Assembly: GCA_001788565.1 (NCBI GenBank)
Contig: MGCX01000010.1
Span: forward strand, 1 to 36,518
Length of the DNA stretch: 36,518 nt
Source: Candidatus Saccharibacteria bacterium RIFCSPHIGHO2_12_FULL_49_19
GTDB taxonomy: Bacteria > Patescibacteriota > Saccharimonadia > Saccharimonadales > UBA10212
Direction of reading: 5' to 3'
A program made the translations under genes and the position numbers. The notes beneath the pieces are model-generated. The model was not told the origin of the DNA and did no database searches. It saw only the letters and a program-made list of their open reading frames with translations. Numbering within the stretch: the stretch's first letter is position 1; each line of letters starts with the position of its first letter. This document shows, in pieces, positions 8,153 through 15,641 of this stretch.

Positions 8153-9070
8153 TCAAGTGTCCGGTTGCGCCTTACCGGCTGAGCTAAAGATGTCGATTTT
8201 GCTTTCTACGACTTTTTGGACTTCGGCAATAACATCGCCCATTAGCTTGACCACGGCGTACTCGGTCTTATTTTCAGCCAATTCACGCTCCAGGGTCCGG
8301 CGATATGCCACTCGAATATCACTGTTGATATTGACCTTGCTGACACCGATTTTTACGGCCTGCTCAAAATAGTGCGGTGGGGTACCGCTGCCGCCATGCA
8401 GGGAGATGTTACAATCTATAGCCTCGCGGATTTTAGCTAGGAGTTCCAGATTAAGGATTTTTGGCACTGGATACAGCCCGTGCAAGTTGCCGACCTGAGC
8501 AGCAAAAGTATCAATGCCGGTTTGCTTCACGAAATCGGCGGCCTCTTCCGGTTTGGTCATGGTCTTTTTGACCTGCTCGTAATCGATAGTCTCAGTGTGT
8601 AAGTTGGAGCTTCCCAAAAAGTAGCGCTCTTCGGCTTCCACCAATGCTCCGGTCAACTTGGCCGCTTCGACAACTTCCTTGGTACCGGCAATGATTTCAT
8701 CGCGGGCGGCTTCATGTTTGGCTTGAGAAATATCTATATGGATGCACTCGTATCCGGCCTCAATACCGTCAATGGCTGCCTCCACTGTGGGACTGTGGTC
8801 CAGATTGATGTACATCTCCAGACCAAACTGAGCTTTATAGTTCTCCACCAGATCGCGGACGTTATCTAACCCAATAGCTTCAACCTCATTTTGGCTAACC
8901 TCGACGAGTACCGGCGCTTTCTTGGCATGAGCCGCTTTAGCGACCGCCAGCAGAGTTTCCTGGTTGTCTAAATTAAAAGCCCCGAGCGCAAAGTGCTCGG
9001 AGCGTGTCCGGGCAAAGGCCGCCCTGGCCAGCTCACAGTTTTTTCTAATTTGTCGGAGTGTCAGTGGCAT
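8153..9070 (-). CDS. fba: Class II fructose-bisphosphate aldolase
   Basis: A zinc-dependent aldolase that splits fructose 1,6-bisphosphate (or a related ketose bisphosphate) into two triose phosphates. The 305-aa sequence follows the class II layout: FALGAFNLDNQETLLAVAKAA near the N-terminus, the metal-binding His in YINLDHSPTVEAAIDG, VEAEE, the second His in AAQVGNLHGLYP, and the third in ISLHGGSGTPPHYF, then GVSKVNINSDIR. The block after VEAEE (RYFLGSSNL) differs from the usual VEAELG...GG, so substrate range could differ (tagatose-type not excluded). It starts 7 nt after the transketolase C half, in a continuous minus-strand operon from gap. Confidence 0.93.
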   Translation of the reverse strand: MPLTLRQIRKNCELARAAFARTRSEHFALGAFNLDNQETLLAVAKAAHAKKAPVLVEVSQNEVEAIGLDNVRDLVENYKAQFGLEMYINLDHSPTVEAAIDGIEAGYECIHIDISQAKHEAARDEIIAGTKEVVEAAKLTGALVEAEERYFLGSSNLHTETIDYEQVKKTMTKPEEAADFVKQTGIDTFAAQVGNLHGLYPVPKILNLELLAKIREAIDCNISLHGGSGTPPHYFEQAVKIGVSKVNINSDIRVAYRRTLERELAENKTEYAVVKLMGDVIAEVQKVVESKIDIFSSAGKAQPDT

Positions 9071-9077
9071 TAGCTGG

Positions 9078-10061
9078 TTATCCTGTCCTTTGGTGCCGGT
9101 GATTCATTAACAGGTGGTGGGCGGCCATGGCGATGTGGTTATGGGTCAGCCCAAAATGTTTAAGAAGTTCTTCGGGTTTGCCTGATTCGCCAAAGCGGTC
9201 ACGGACCCCCACCCGGACTAGTGGTGTCGGCAGCTGTTCAGATAAGAGCTCGGCGACTGCACCCCCTAATCCGCCGTTGATCTGGGCTTCCTCAGCTGTT
9301 ACTACCAGCCGGGTTCGTGCTGCGCTATCCAAAATCATATCCGAATCCAGCGGCTTGATTGTTGGCGCATGGATTACCTCGGCGCGTATGTAATCCTTGG
9401 CTAGCATCTGTGCCGCCGCCATAGCCTGGTAGGTCATTGTGCCGGTTGAGACAATGGTGACATCGCTGCCCGGCCGAAAAATAAATGCCTTACCGATAGC
9501 AAAAGGTGTGTTGTCAGTAGTAATCACCGGTGTTGCTTCGCGGGTCAAGCGGATATAGTTGGGTCGCTCATCAGTAGCCATGGCCAAGGTAGCCTTAGCG
9601 GCTTCAACCGAATCAGCCGGCGCCAGCACAACCATATTTGGTAAGGCCCGCATTAGCGCTATGTCCTCAAGCATCTGATGAGTAGCTCCGTCAGCACCGA
9701 CACTGATACCAGCATGGGAGCCGGCAATCTTCACCGGCTGATCATTTAGGCATATTGTGGTACGAATCTGCTCCCAGTTGCGACCCGGACTAAAGGCCGC
9801 GTAGGAGCTGACAAAAGGAATCTTACCCATCGCCGCCAGCCCTGAACCAACGGTCACCAGGTTCTGCTCAGCTACACCGACTTGGATGAAACGTTCCGGA
9901 AAGGCATCGGCGAAGAGATTCATCCTAGTTGATTCCGTTAAATCGGCACACAGTGCTACGACATTCTCATGACGTTTACCAGCTTCCAACAGCCCTTTGC
10001 CGAAACCCAGCCGGATATCCTCTTTATCTAACTCACCTCTGGCAAGATGCATCTCGGTCAC
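9078..10061 (-). CDS. Transketolase, C-terminal subunit
   Basis: A 327-aa protein with the pyrimidine-binding and C-terminal domains of transketolase. Signatures include FIQVGVAEQNLVTVGSGLAAMGKIPFVSSYAAF (the Glu in GVAEQN activates thiamine diphosphate), AGISVGADGATHQMLEDIALMR and the C-terminal PLDSDMILDSAARTRLVVTAEEAQINGGLG. With the preceding gene it makes a full two-subunit enzyme, as in archaea, many Firmicutes and CPR. It exchanges two-carbon units between sugar phosphates. The GTG start (10059-10061) overlaps the stop of the N-terminal subunit by 4 nt, so stoichiometric production is expected; an in-frame ATG lies three codons further. Confidence 0.93.
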   Translation of the reverse strand: MTEMHLARGELDKEDIRLGFGKGLLEAGKRHENVVALCADLTESTRMNLFADAFPERFIQVGVAEQNLVTVGSGLAAMGKIPFVSSYAAFSPGRNWEQIRTTICLNDQPVKIAGSHAGISVGADGATHQMLEDIALMRALPNMVVLAPADSVEAAKATLAMATDERPNYIRLTREATPVITTDNTPFAIGKAFIFRPGSDVTIVSTGTMTYQAMAAAQMLAKDYIRAEVIHAPTIKPLDSDMILDSAARTRLVVTAEEAQINGGLGGAVAELLSEQLPTPLVRVGVRDRFGESGKPEELLKHFGLTHNHIAMAAHHLLMNHRHQRTG

Positions 10062-10924
10062 TGGTGTTCACTCCTTATTTTTCCGCCAAGCGTACGCAGC
10101 TCTTTCAAGGCTTTGACAGCTTGTTCATGGTTAGGTGGAGCGCCATGCCAATGGAAGTCATACTCCATAAAATCAACGCCCTTCCCCGGAATGGTATGGG
10201 CAACAATGGCCACCGGGCGCTCGACTATGGCCTTAGCCATGGCACAGGCATCGATTACGGCTTCAATGTCGTTGCCGTCAATTTCCAGTACGTGCCAGCC
10301 AAAGCTTTCCCATTTAGCACTTAGGTCTTCGAGAGGCATCACGATTTCCGTCGGACCTTCGATTTGAATGTTATTGCGATCGATAATAGCTACCAGATTA
10401 TTAAGCTTGTACTTAGAGGCCAGCATAGCCGCCTCCCAACTATTACCTTCATCCAGCTCACCGTCGCTCATTACTACATAAACCCAACGGTGCTGAGCTT
10501 TGTTCATTCGAAGTCCCAGCGCCATTCCGCAGGCTTGACTTAGGCCGCTGCCTAAGGGCCCGCTGGTTGTTTCCATGCCGGGCAAACGCAGCCGCTCCGG
10601 GTGACCTTGCAGGCGTGTGCCAAACTGACGTAGGCTGATAAGTTCTTTTTTATCGAAGTAGCCGGCGTGGGCCATCGTGGCGTAACGGACCGGCACACAG
10701 TGTCCACTGGACAAGACTAAAATATCCCGTTCATCCCAATCAGGATTACCGGGGTCATGCTTTAAGATCTTAAAATAAAGCGCTGTGAATATGTCGGCCA
10801 ACCCTAACGGTCCGGCAGAGTGCCCACTGCCGGCATGTTCCAGCATCTTGATTACATCCATTCGGATATCGTTGGCGATTTTTTCCAGCTCGGCAGTTTT
10901 CAACTGTCTCGGAACTTTACCCAT
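10058..10924 (-). CDS. Transketolase, N-terminal (thiamine diphosphate-binding) subunit
   Basis: A 288-aa protein equal to the first domain of transketolase. It contains EHAGSGHSAGPLGLADIFTALYF, then ILVLSSGHCVPVRYATMAHAGYF, ETTSGPLGSGLSQACGMALG and the Mg/thiamine-diphosphate motif SDGELDEGNSWEAAMLASKYKLNN with IDRNN. It is complete for its type. It lies 29 nt after rpe, and a perfect TATAAT box 10 nt before its ATG suggests that the tkt genes can also be transcribed separately with a 3-4 nt leader. It pairs with the next gene to form the active enzyme. Confidence 0.93.
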   Translation of the reverse strand: MGKVPRQLKTAELEKIANDIRMDVIKMLEHAGSGHSAGPLGLADIFTALYFKILKHDPGNPDWDERDILVLSSGHCVPVRYATMAHAGYFDKKELISLRQFGTRLQGHPERLRLPGMETTSGPLGSGLSQACGMALGLRMNKAQHRWVYVVMSDGELDEGNSWEAAMLASKYKLNNLVAIIDRNNIQIEGPTEIVMPLEDLSAKWESFGWHVLEIDGNDIEAVIDACAMAKAIVERPVAIVAHTIPGKGVDFMEYDFHWHGAPPNHEQAVKALKELRTLGGKIRSEHQ

Positions 10925-10934
10925 TACGCTTAAG

Positions 10935-10940
10935 ATTATA
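10935..10940 (-). promoter_or_regulatory. Possible internal -10 box (TATAAT) before transketolase
   Basis: A perfect TATAAT on the minus strand lies between the rpe stop and the transketolase N-subunit ATG, 10 nt from that ATG. No strong -35 is visible. It predicts a near-leaderless internal transcript. Confidence 0.45.
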
Positions 10941-10953
10941 CCCAGATTGGTCT

Positions 10954-11610
10954 TCAGTTGGTAGCCAGCGTGTCGGTTGCAGTTTTGGCGAGGTGCCGGA
11001 GATTGTGGATAGTTTGAGCCGGGTCATCAGAGTTTTGGATAAAGCCCCCCACGTTTAAAACATCTACCCCGCCTTTTACCAGGGTCTGGATGTTACGATC
11101 ATTAATACCTCCGTCCCAGCCGATTTCAAGACTAGCCTTAAGCTGCTTTAGATCCCGAACTTTATGAAGCAAGGTCAAGTCAGAGTGGCCACCATAACTG
11201 CCTAAGTTTCCCGAGAAAATCAAAACATGATCAATAAGCTCCAAAGCTGGTTGAATCTTTTCGGGTGGAGTAGCCGGCAGCAAGGCTACCCCCACTTTAA
11301 CATCCGCCTGACGACAGAAATTGACTACTTGATTAAAGGAGCCTTTAGCTTCGGCGTGTACGATGATCAAGTTCGCAGGGTGGGCCAGAACCGTTTTTAC
11401 AGCTGGTAGGGGGTCTTCAAACATCAGATGGAAATCGGCCCTTACACCTACCGGCCACCAGGCCTGTTCGGGCTTAACGGTCGGTGCCTGGGCAAATTTA
11501 CCATCAGTTAAGTCGATCTGAATACGATCGGCCAGGCCGCCGACTCGCTCCATTTCTTCTTGGTAAATGTGCTCATCGGCCGCTAATATCGCCGGGCAAA
11601 CAGCTGCCAT
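10954..11610 (-). CDS. rpe: Ribulose-phosphate 3-epimerase, divergent
   Basis: A TIM-barrel protein that would interconvert ribulose 5-phosphate and xylulose 5-phosphate. Family blocks are present: VCPAILAAD, IQIDLTDGKF (catalytic Asp), DFHLMFEDP (metal His), and GWDGGIN (second catalytic Asp) with VGGFIQ at the phosphate site. The usual first metal ligand His in HxDxMDG is Gln here (Q31), and Met in the lid region is Thr, which is unusual. I start at the ATG 11608-11610, one base after the rpiB stop and preceded by GGAGAAG; an upstream in-frame TTG (11631) would add 7 residues inside rpiB. Position between rpiB and transketolase supports the role. Confidence 0.85.
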   Translation of the reverse strand: MAAVCPAILAADEHIYQEEMERVGGLADRIQIDLTDGKFAQAPTVKPEQAWWPVGVRADFHLMFEDPLPAVKTVLAHPANLIIVHAEAKGSFNQVVNFCRQADVKVGVALLPATPPEKIQPALELIDHVLIFSGNLGSYGGHSDLTLLHKVRDLKQLKASLEIGWDGGINDRNIQTLVKGGVDVLNVGGFIQNSDDPAQTIHNLRHLAKTATDTLATN

Positions 11611-11611
11611 T

Positions 11612-12109
11612 CTAGTCTTCTCCGCTATCAATCTTCTTAATCCGTCTCTGGTGTCTTTCTTCGTTTGAAAATGGTGTCTTTAGCCAAAGCTCAATTACCT
11701 GCTTCATTTCTTCCAGTGAAACGAAGCGAGCGGCTAAGCTAAGACCGTTGGAGTCATTATGCTGGCGGCTAAGTCGAACAATCTCATAAGGATCATGACT
11801 GACCCGTCCGCTGGCATCAACAACTTTCTTGGCGATTGAAGGACCGTAAAATACGGCGCAGCGCACCCCGCGCTGTCGGTTAGCGGCTATGGCCTCGCCT
11901 TGACCGCTGCCGCCCAGGATAATTATCCGCTCAACTTCCCCGCTAGCCAGTGCTGAGGCCGCTGGAATAACAAAATCAGGGTAGTCATCGTCCGGTTGAA
12001 AAATTGGTGGACCTAAATTCTGACACTCATGACCCACCTCTTCCAGCCAGGCCTGCAACACTCCAAGATGCTCATACCCGGCGTGATCACTGGCTAAGGC
12101 TATCTTCAT
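11612..12109 (-). CDS. rpiB: RpiB/LacAB-family ribose-5-phosphate isomerase B
   Basis: Interconverts ribose 5-phosphate and ribulose 5-phosphate. The N-terminus KIALASDHAGYEHL is the phosphate-binding signature, and LGGSGQGEAIAANRQRGVRCA is the active-site loop. The catalytic Cys of the E. coli enzyme is replaced by Ser, but Glu in GQGEAIAAN matches the general base of the Cys-lacking mycobacterial type, so activity is plausible (family knowledge). HNDSNGLSLAARFV is the conserved later block. At 165 aa it has about 20 extra charged C-terminal residues. It follows gap by 14 nt and precedes rpe directly, forming the pentose-phosphate operon. Confidence 0.93.
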   Translation of the reverse strand: MKIALASDHAGYEHLGVLQAWLEEVGHECQNLGPPIFQPDDDYPDFVIPAASALASGEVERIIILGGSGQGEAIAANRQRGVRCAVFYGPSIAKKVVDASGRVSHDPYEIVRLSRQHNDSNGLSLAARFVSLEEMKQVIELWLKTPFSNEERHQRRIKKIDSGED

Positions 12110-12123
12110 TAATGACCCGTTAG

Positions 12124-13644
12124 CTAGAAGTGGCGGAACTTGGATTGGTCATGCTTTTTATTGTTATCATCAGACAGCTCTAGAGAATCCGGCTCCTTTT
12201 TATCATGATCTTCCTCTACGTAAGCGTGCTTCTTTTTGTGGCCTGGGTCATTCTCCCCTCTTTGAGGAGCTGCCAATAACTCCTCGCCGGAGTGGCCGGC
12301 TGTCAGAAGCGACTCTGCTTTTGATATATCCATCGGCTTATCGTCTTTAGGTGACGAACCGTCGATTATAGTGTAGGGCTTGGCGTCAGCCCCCACGCTT
12401 TCGGGTCGGGGCTCAGACTCTTTGGGCGTCGGAGCCGATTTTTCCTCATTGTCGACATCGGCGGCTAGGCCCGGCTGATCGTCGGCTCCGGGGGTATTGC
12501 CAGACTCTTTACCAGATTTATCGGTACTTGGCTTTTCCTTCTCAGAATCAGCAGTAGCCGCGCCTTCTAATCCTTTATGAGCACCTTTGGGACCGTTTTT
12601 GGTATCATTTTCGTCCTTCATTTCGTTCTGATCCGAAGCTAATAACTTTCCGACGTCCGCCGTCAGTTCTATCAAACGATTGGAATACCCCCATTCGTTG
12701 TCATACCAGCCCACGACCTTAACCAGGTCCCCACCGACTACCGCCGTCAATTTCAGATCGACAATCACCGAATGGCTGTTACCGATAAAATCACTGCTGA
12801 CCAGCTCCTCCTCGGTCACATCGACAATACCTTGATAATAGGGGTCAGCGGCAGCTTTTTTTAAGACTTCATTAACTTCTTCAACCGTGGTATTGCGTCT
12901 GATAAGAACCGAAAAGTCACTAAGCGACACCACAGGTGTTGGTACCCGAATGCTCATCCCGCCAAACACCCCCTCTAGGGTGGGCAATGCTTTGGCCGCA
13001 GCAACAGAAGCACCAGTAGTCGTTGGCACGATATTGGTGGCGGCGTTGCGGGCCTCTCGGATATCTTTAGCCGGACCATCCAGCAGTACCTGGCTGGCGG
13101 TGTAGCTATGAATGGTTGTCATCATAGCTTTCTTAATACCAAAATTAGCCTCCAAGATAGCCATGATTGGTGTTATAGAGTTGGTGGTACAGGAAGCGTT
13201 GCTAATCACTTCGCCGGCTTGTTCAACTTTATCTTCGTTAACACCTAGGACTATGGTTTCAGCGCCCTCGCCTTTGGCCGGAGCGCTGATGATGACCTTT
13301 TTTGCACCAGCCTCGATGTGGGCCTTAGCTTTGGCTGGGTCGGTAAATAGACCAGTTGACTCAATTACTATATCTACCCCTAGGTCACGCCACGGCAGTT
13401 TGGTGGGGTCTTTCTCGGATAGGACTTTAATTTTCTGGCCATTGACAATGATATTTTGCTCATCCCAGTCAACGTCGTGTTGGTAAGCCCCGTAGTTGCT
13501 GTCGTGTTTGAGCAGATGAGCCAGGGTCTTGGTATCAGTCAGGTCGTTAACGGCCACGATTTCCAAATCGGGCCGCTCAAAGGCCACCTTAAAGGCATTG
13601 CGGCCGATACGACCGAACCCATTTATGGCGATTTTGGTTTTCAT
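12124..13644 (-). CDS. gap: Glyceraldehyde-3-phosphate dehydrogenase with long disordered C-terminal tail
   Basis: The first 336 residues are a normal type I GAPDH: NAD-binding AINGFGRIGR, N33-D34 in AVNDLTD (NAD preference), nucleophile C152 in SNASCTTN, partner H179 and the closing WYDNEWGYSNRLIELT. It converts glyceraldehyde 3-phosphate to 1,3-bisphosphoglycerate. Residues 337-506 are an extra 170-residue tail rich in Asp, Glu, Lys, Gly, Pro and Ser (such as KESEPRPESVGADAKPY), with a short hydrophobic patch (SKAESLLTAGHSGEELLAAP) and a His/Lys/Asp-rich end; it is predicted disordered. The tail is in frame with no frameshift sign. A TTGAAT-17-TACAAT promoter and GAGGTGG site precede the ATG. 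It heads the sugar-phosphate operon. Confidence 0.96.
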   Translation of the reverse strand: MKTKIAINGFGRIGRNAFKVAFERPDLEIVAVNDLTDTKTLAHLLKHDSNYGAYQHDVDWDEQNIIVNGQKIKVLSEKDPTKLPWRDLGVDIVIESTGLFTDPAKAKAHIEAGAKKVIISAPAKGEGAETIVLGVNEDKVEQAGEVISNASCTTNSITPIMAILEANFGIKKAMMTTIHSYTASQVLLDGPAKDIREARNAATNIVPTTTGASVAAAKALPTLEGVFGGMSIRVPTPVVSLSDFSVLIRRNTTVEEVNEVLKKAAADPYYQGIVDVTEEELVSSDFIGNSHSVIVDLKLTAVVGGDLVKVVGWYDNEWGYSNRLIELTADVGKLLASDQNEMKDENDTKNGPKGAHKGLEGAATADSEKEKPSTDKSGKESGNTPGADDQPGLAADVDNEEKSAPTPKESEPRPESVGADAKPYTIIDGSSPKDDKPMDISKAESLLTAGHSGEELLAAPQRGENDPGHKKKHAYVEEDHDKKEPDSLELSDDNNKKHDQSKFRHF

Positions 13645-13674
13645 AGCCCACCTCGAGTCATAGTCTTTACCTAA

Positions 13675-13703
13675 ATTGTAAGGTTTTATGACCGCGCATT
13701 CAA
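13675..13703 (-). promoter_or_regulatory. Promoter of gap operon (TTGAAT-17-TACAAT)
   Basis: On the minus strand a -35 TTGAAT (13698-13703) is separated by 17 nt from a -10 TACAAT (13675-13680). The predicted leader of about 25 nt contains GAGGTGG before the ATG. This is one of the few genes here with a conventional leader. Confidence 0.6.
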
Positions 13704-13711
13704 CAGTTAAG

Positions 13712-14266
13712 TTACAGTAACCTTCTCAAACGGTCTATCGACTCTTGTAAGCCGTGTCCCCCAGGAGCCTTGGTTTGGACAAGAGTGAACCATCTAGCCC
13801 CGTCTATACCTTGGTCTTGGACCTCGCCGAGTTCCTCGCTGGCGGCAACAAAACCATATCGAAAATCGTGATGCCAATGATGCGGTTCTTTCTTTTTAGT
13901 GCTTGGATGGACCGGCCCGGTGATGATATGGATTGGTATGCGCTCGTCATCCGCTATATTTACCCGCCGGGCCAGTTTCACACCAGTCTCTTCGAATGCC
14001 TCGCGCTGAGCTGTTAGCCAAGGTCCGGCTTCGTGGCCGTCCCAGTGACCTCCCGGCTGCTGCCAGTTTCTTGAGTGTAGGTGATAAATAAATAATATCT
14101 TCTTTAAGTCAGGTGACAGGATAACAGCATCACCGGCGATATGCCCCCTAAAGTTGCGCCGGCTAGACAGTTTCTCACCATTTCTAATCTGATCAATTAG
14201 CAGTTCCAGTTTTGCTCTATCTTGCGGAAAAATACTAAGATACTTATCAACAACTTCAGCTAGCAT
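13712..14266 (-). CDS. Nudix hydrolase family protein
   Basis: A 184-aa Nudix protein, probably hydrolysing a nucleoside diphosphate derivative. The Nudix box is recognisable as PGGHWDGHEAGPWLTAQREAFEETGV; it keeps REAFEETG but has one residue more than the usual Gx5Ex7REUxEExGU spacing (x8 between Glu and RE). The N-terminal 35 residues form a helix resembling the leader of some (d)NTP/NDP-sugar Nudix enzymes. It overlaps the upstream IMPase-family gene by 11 nt and ends the ppa-IMPase-Nudix unit. Nudix products often release pyrophosphate or monophosphates, consistent with its neighbours. Substrate unknown. Confidence 0.88.
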   Translation of the reverse strand: MLAEVVDKYLSIFPQDRAKLELLIDQIRNGEKLSSRRNFRGHIAGDAVILSPDLKKILFIYHLHSRNWQQPGGHWDGHEAGPWLTAQREAFEETGVKLARRVNIADDERIPIHIITGPVHPSTKKKEPHHWHHDFRYGFVAASEELGEVQDQGIDGARWFTLVQTKAPGGHGLQESIDRLRRLL

Positions 14267-15074
14267 TATCTTGGGCTTGCTTAGCTAACTCGGGAGCAAC
14301 CTCTTTGACCGCCTCGGACAAGAGCTTGTGAACTTCATCAAAGACGACCGGACTTGTGGCTAATAGATCTGTATTATGAAAATCATAGTGGTCACTACCA
14401 ATATTTGCCGCAGCCCCACCTGCTCCCTCTATCATTAAGGCTCGTGGGGCGTAGTCCCATTCTTTTCCCGGGCTTTTGTAGACCACCAGACCCTCTAGAC
14501 TTCCCTCCAGTATCTCAAGGAAGTCACGGTGCACAGTTATGCCAGCAACCCTCGGTCGAAGTTTCTGATACATTACATAGCCTGCTGGTAAGCGCATGTT
14601 TACACTAAATTCTAACCAAGACCGATGCAGGGGTCGGTCGCTCAGCTTGACTACTTTCCCATTTTTGGTGGTGGGCATACCTCTTTCGGCGATGAACAGA
14701 TCATCTGTAGTAAGCCGGTAAGCTAGTGCATAGACTGGCTGGTCATTGTCTATGAAAGTTAGTATGTTTCTTACCCCCGGTAAACCCCTCACCAAAGCTT
14801 CTGTACCATCTATAGGATCAATCAGCCAATAGCTTTTTGCGCTACCCTCCTTGCCATGTTCTTCTCCCCAAAAACCAACTTTCGAATCATATGCTGAAAG
14901 GACGTCTTTAAGCTTAAGTTCCAGCTCTTTATCTAGGTGCGTCACGATTGACTTATCACTCTTGGTCTCAAATTCTACCTTACCGTGATAGCGCAAAATT
15001 TCCGGCCTAACCTCTTGCAGTAGGTCCATGATAATCTTCTGCGCTCCCCTAAAATAATCAGAAGTAAAGGTCAT
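14256..15074 (-). CDS. Inositol-monophosphatase-family phosphatase
   Basis: A 272-aa Mg-dependent sugar/nucleotide phosphatase of the IMPase/CysQ/FBPase superfamily. Metal-binding motifs are in order: GFWGEEHG (Glu), WLIDPIDGTEALVRG (the DPIDGT signature) and EWDYAPRALMIEGAGG (third metal Asp with the GG end). Family members act on inositol phosphate, histidinol phosphate, 3'-phosphoadenosine 5'-phosphate or fructose bisphosphate; the substrate cannot be decided here. In an organism with a partial glycolysis, an FBPase-like role is possible. Its ATG overlaps the ppa stop (ATGA), and it overlaps the Nudix gene by 11 nt. Confidence 0.88.
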   Translation of the reverse strand: MTFTSDYFRGAQKIIMDLLQEVRPEILRYHGKVEFETKSDKSIVTHLDKELELKLKDVLSAYDSKVGFWGEEHGKEGSAKSYWLIDPIDGTEALVRGLPGVRNILTFIDNDQPVYALAYRLTTDDLFIAERGMPTTKNGKVVKLSDRPLHRSWLEFSVNMRLPAGYVMYQKLRPRVAGITVHRDFLEILEGSLEGLVVYKSPGKEWDYAPRALMIEGAGGAAANIGSDHYDFHNTDLLATSPVVFDEVHKLLSEAVKEVAPELAKQAQDNAS

Positions 15075-15601
15075 TGCTGCTTAGCACGAGCAATCGAATC
15101 GGCAACGACTTTCTTGGCTTCCTCAGCACCACCCCAACCTTTGAATTCTACTTCCACACCCTGCCAGTTATTTTTCCAGTCCTTATAGTGCCTATAGAAG
15201 TGCTCGACTTGTTTTTTAAAATGCTCGAGACCGGACAAGTCCTCGGCCCAATCCATGGTGATGTCATCGGCCGGGACGCAAATCAATTTTTCATCACCAC
15301 CATCTTCATCAATCATATAAAGAACCCCGATTGGCCGAGCAGGAACAACCACACCGTGAACAACGCTCTCATGAATGAGCAAGAGTGCATCCAGTGGGTC
15401 GCCATCTTCGCATAAAGTGCCGGGAACATAGCCATAGTCTGCCGGGCATCCCATGGTGGTGGCATTTACTCTATCGAGGGTCAGCCGCCCGGTATTCTTA
15501 TCAAATTCGTACTTGTTCCGCCCACCACCTTTTTGGATCTCAATTATTAGATTAACTTTGTCGGGTGTGCCGGGCCCCACATCTTGGTATGCCACTTCCA
15601 T
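15071..15601 (-). CDS. ppa: Inorganic pyrophosphatase, family I
   Basis: Hydrolyses pyrophosphate to phosphate, pulling biosynthetic reactions forward in the cytoplasm. The 176-aa sequence has the soluble family I layout: IEIQKGGGRNKYEFDKNTGRL, YGYVPGTLCEDGDPLDALLL with the signature DGDPLD, and EDGGDEKLICVPADD, then HYKDWKN. Length is typical of bacterial enzymes. The ATG is preceded by AAGGAGAGG, and a TACAAT -10 lies 23 nt upstream, so this transcript has a short leader with a ribosome site. It heads a three-gene overlapping operon and is divergent from the GDPD-family gene. Confidence 0.96.
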   Translation of the reverse strand: MEVAYQDVGPGTPDKVNLIIEIQKGGGRNKYEFDKNTGRLTLDRVNATTMGCPADYGYVPGTLCEDGDPLDALLLIHESVVHGVVVPARPIGVLYMIDEDGGDEKLICVPADDITMDWAEDLSGLEHFKKQVEHFYRHYKDWKNNWQGVEVEFKGWGGAEEAKKVVADSIARAKQQ

Positions 15602-15624
15602 CCTCTCCTTAACGCTTTGGTTTT

Positions 15625-15634
15625 ATTGTACACT
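15625..15634. promoter_or_regulatory. Overlapping divergent -10 elements of ppa and the GDPD gene
   Basis: The sequence ATTGTACACT holds a minus-strand TACAAT (15625-15630) for ppa and a plus-strand TACACT (15629-15634) for the GDPD gene, sharing two base pairs. RNA polymerase could occupy only one at a time. The plus-strand box is 7 nt before ATG 15642, predicting a leaderless mRNA. Confidence 0.55.
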
Positions 15635-15641
15635 AACTTGG

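Noticed and set aside
9127-10367. Several plus-strand frames opposite the transketolase genes (such as 9929-10324).
   Set aside because: They are antisense shadows of well-conserved enzyme genes, with no promoter, start context or family similarity.
12124-12636. GAPDH tail as a frameshift or a separate gene fused by error.
   Set aside because: The frame is continuous with no separate start or ribosome binding site nearby, and stop codons occur in the other frames; assembly error cannot be excluded from sequence alone.
15453-15641. N-terminal extension of the GDPD protein by 63 residues.
   Set aside because: It lies over ppa on the opposite strand, is low in protein-like pattern, and the family start (HRG near the N-terminus) and promoter place the start at 15642.
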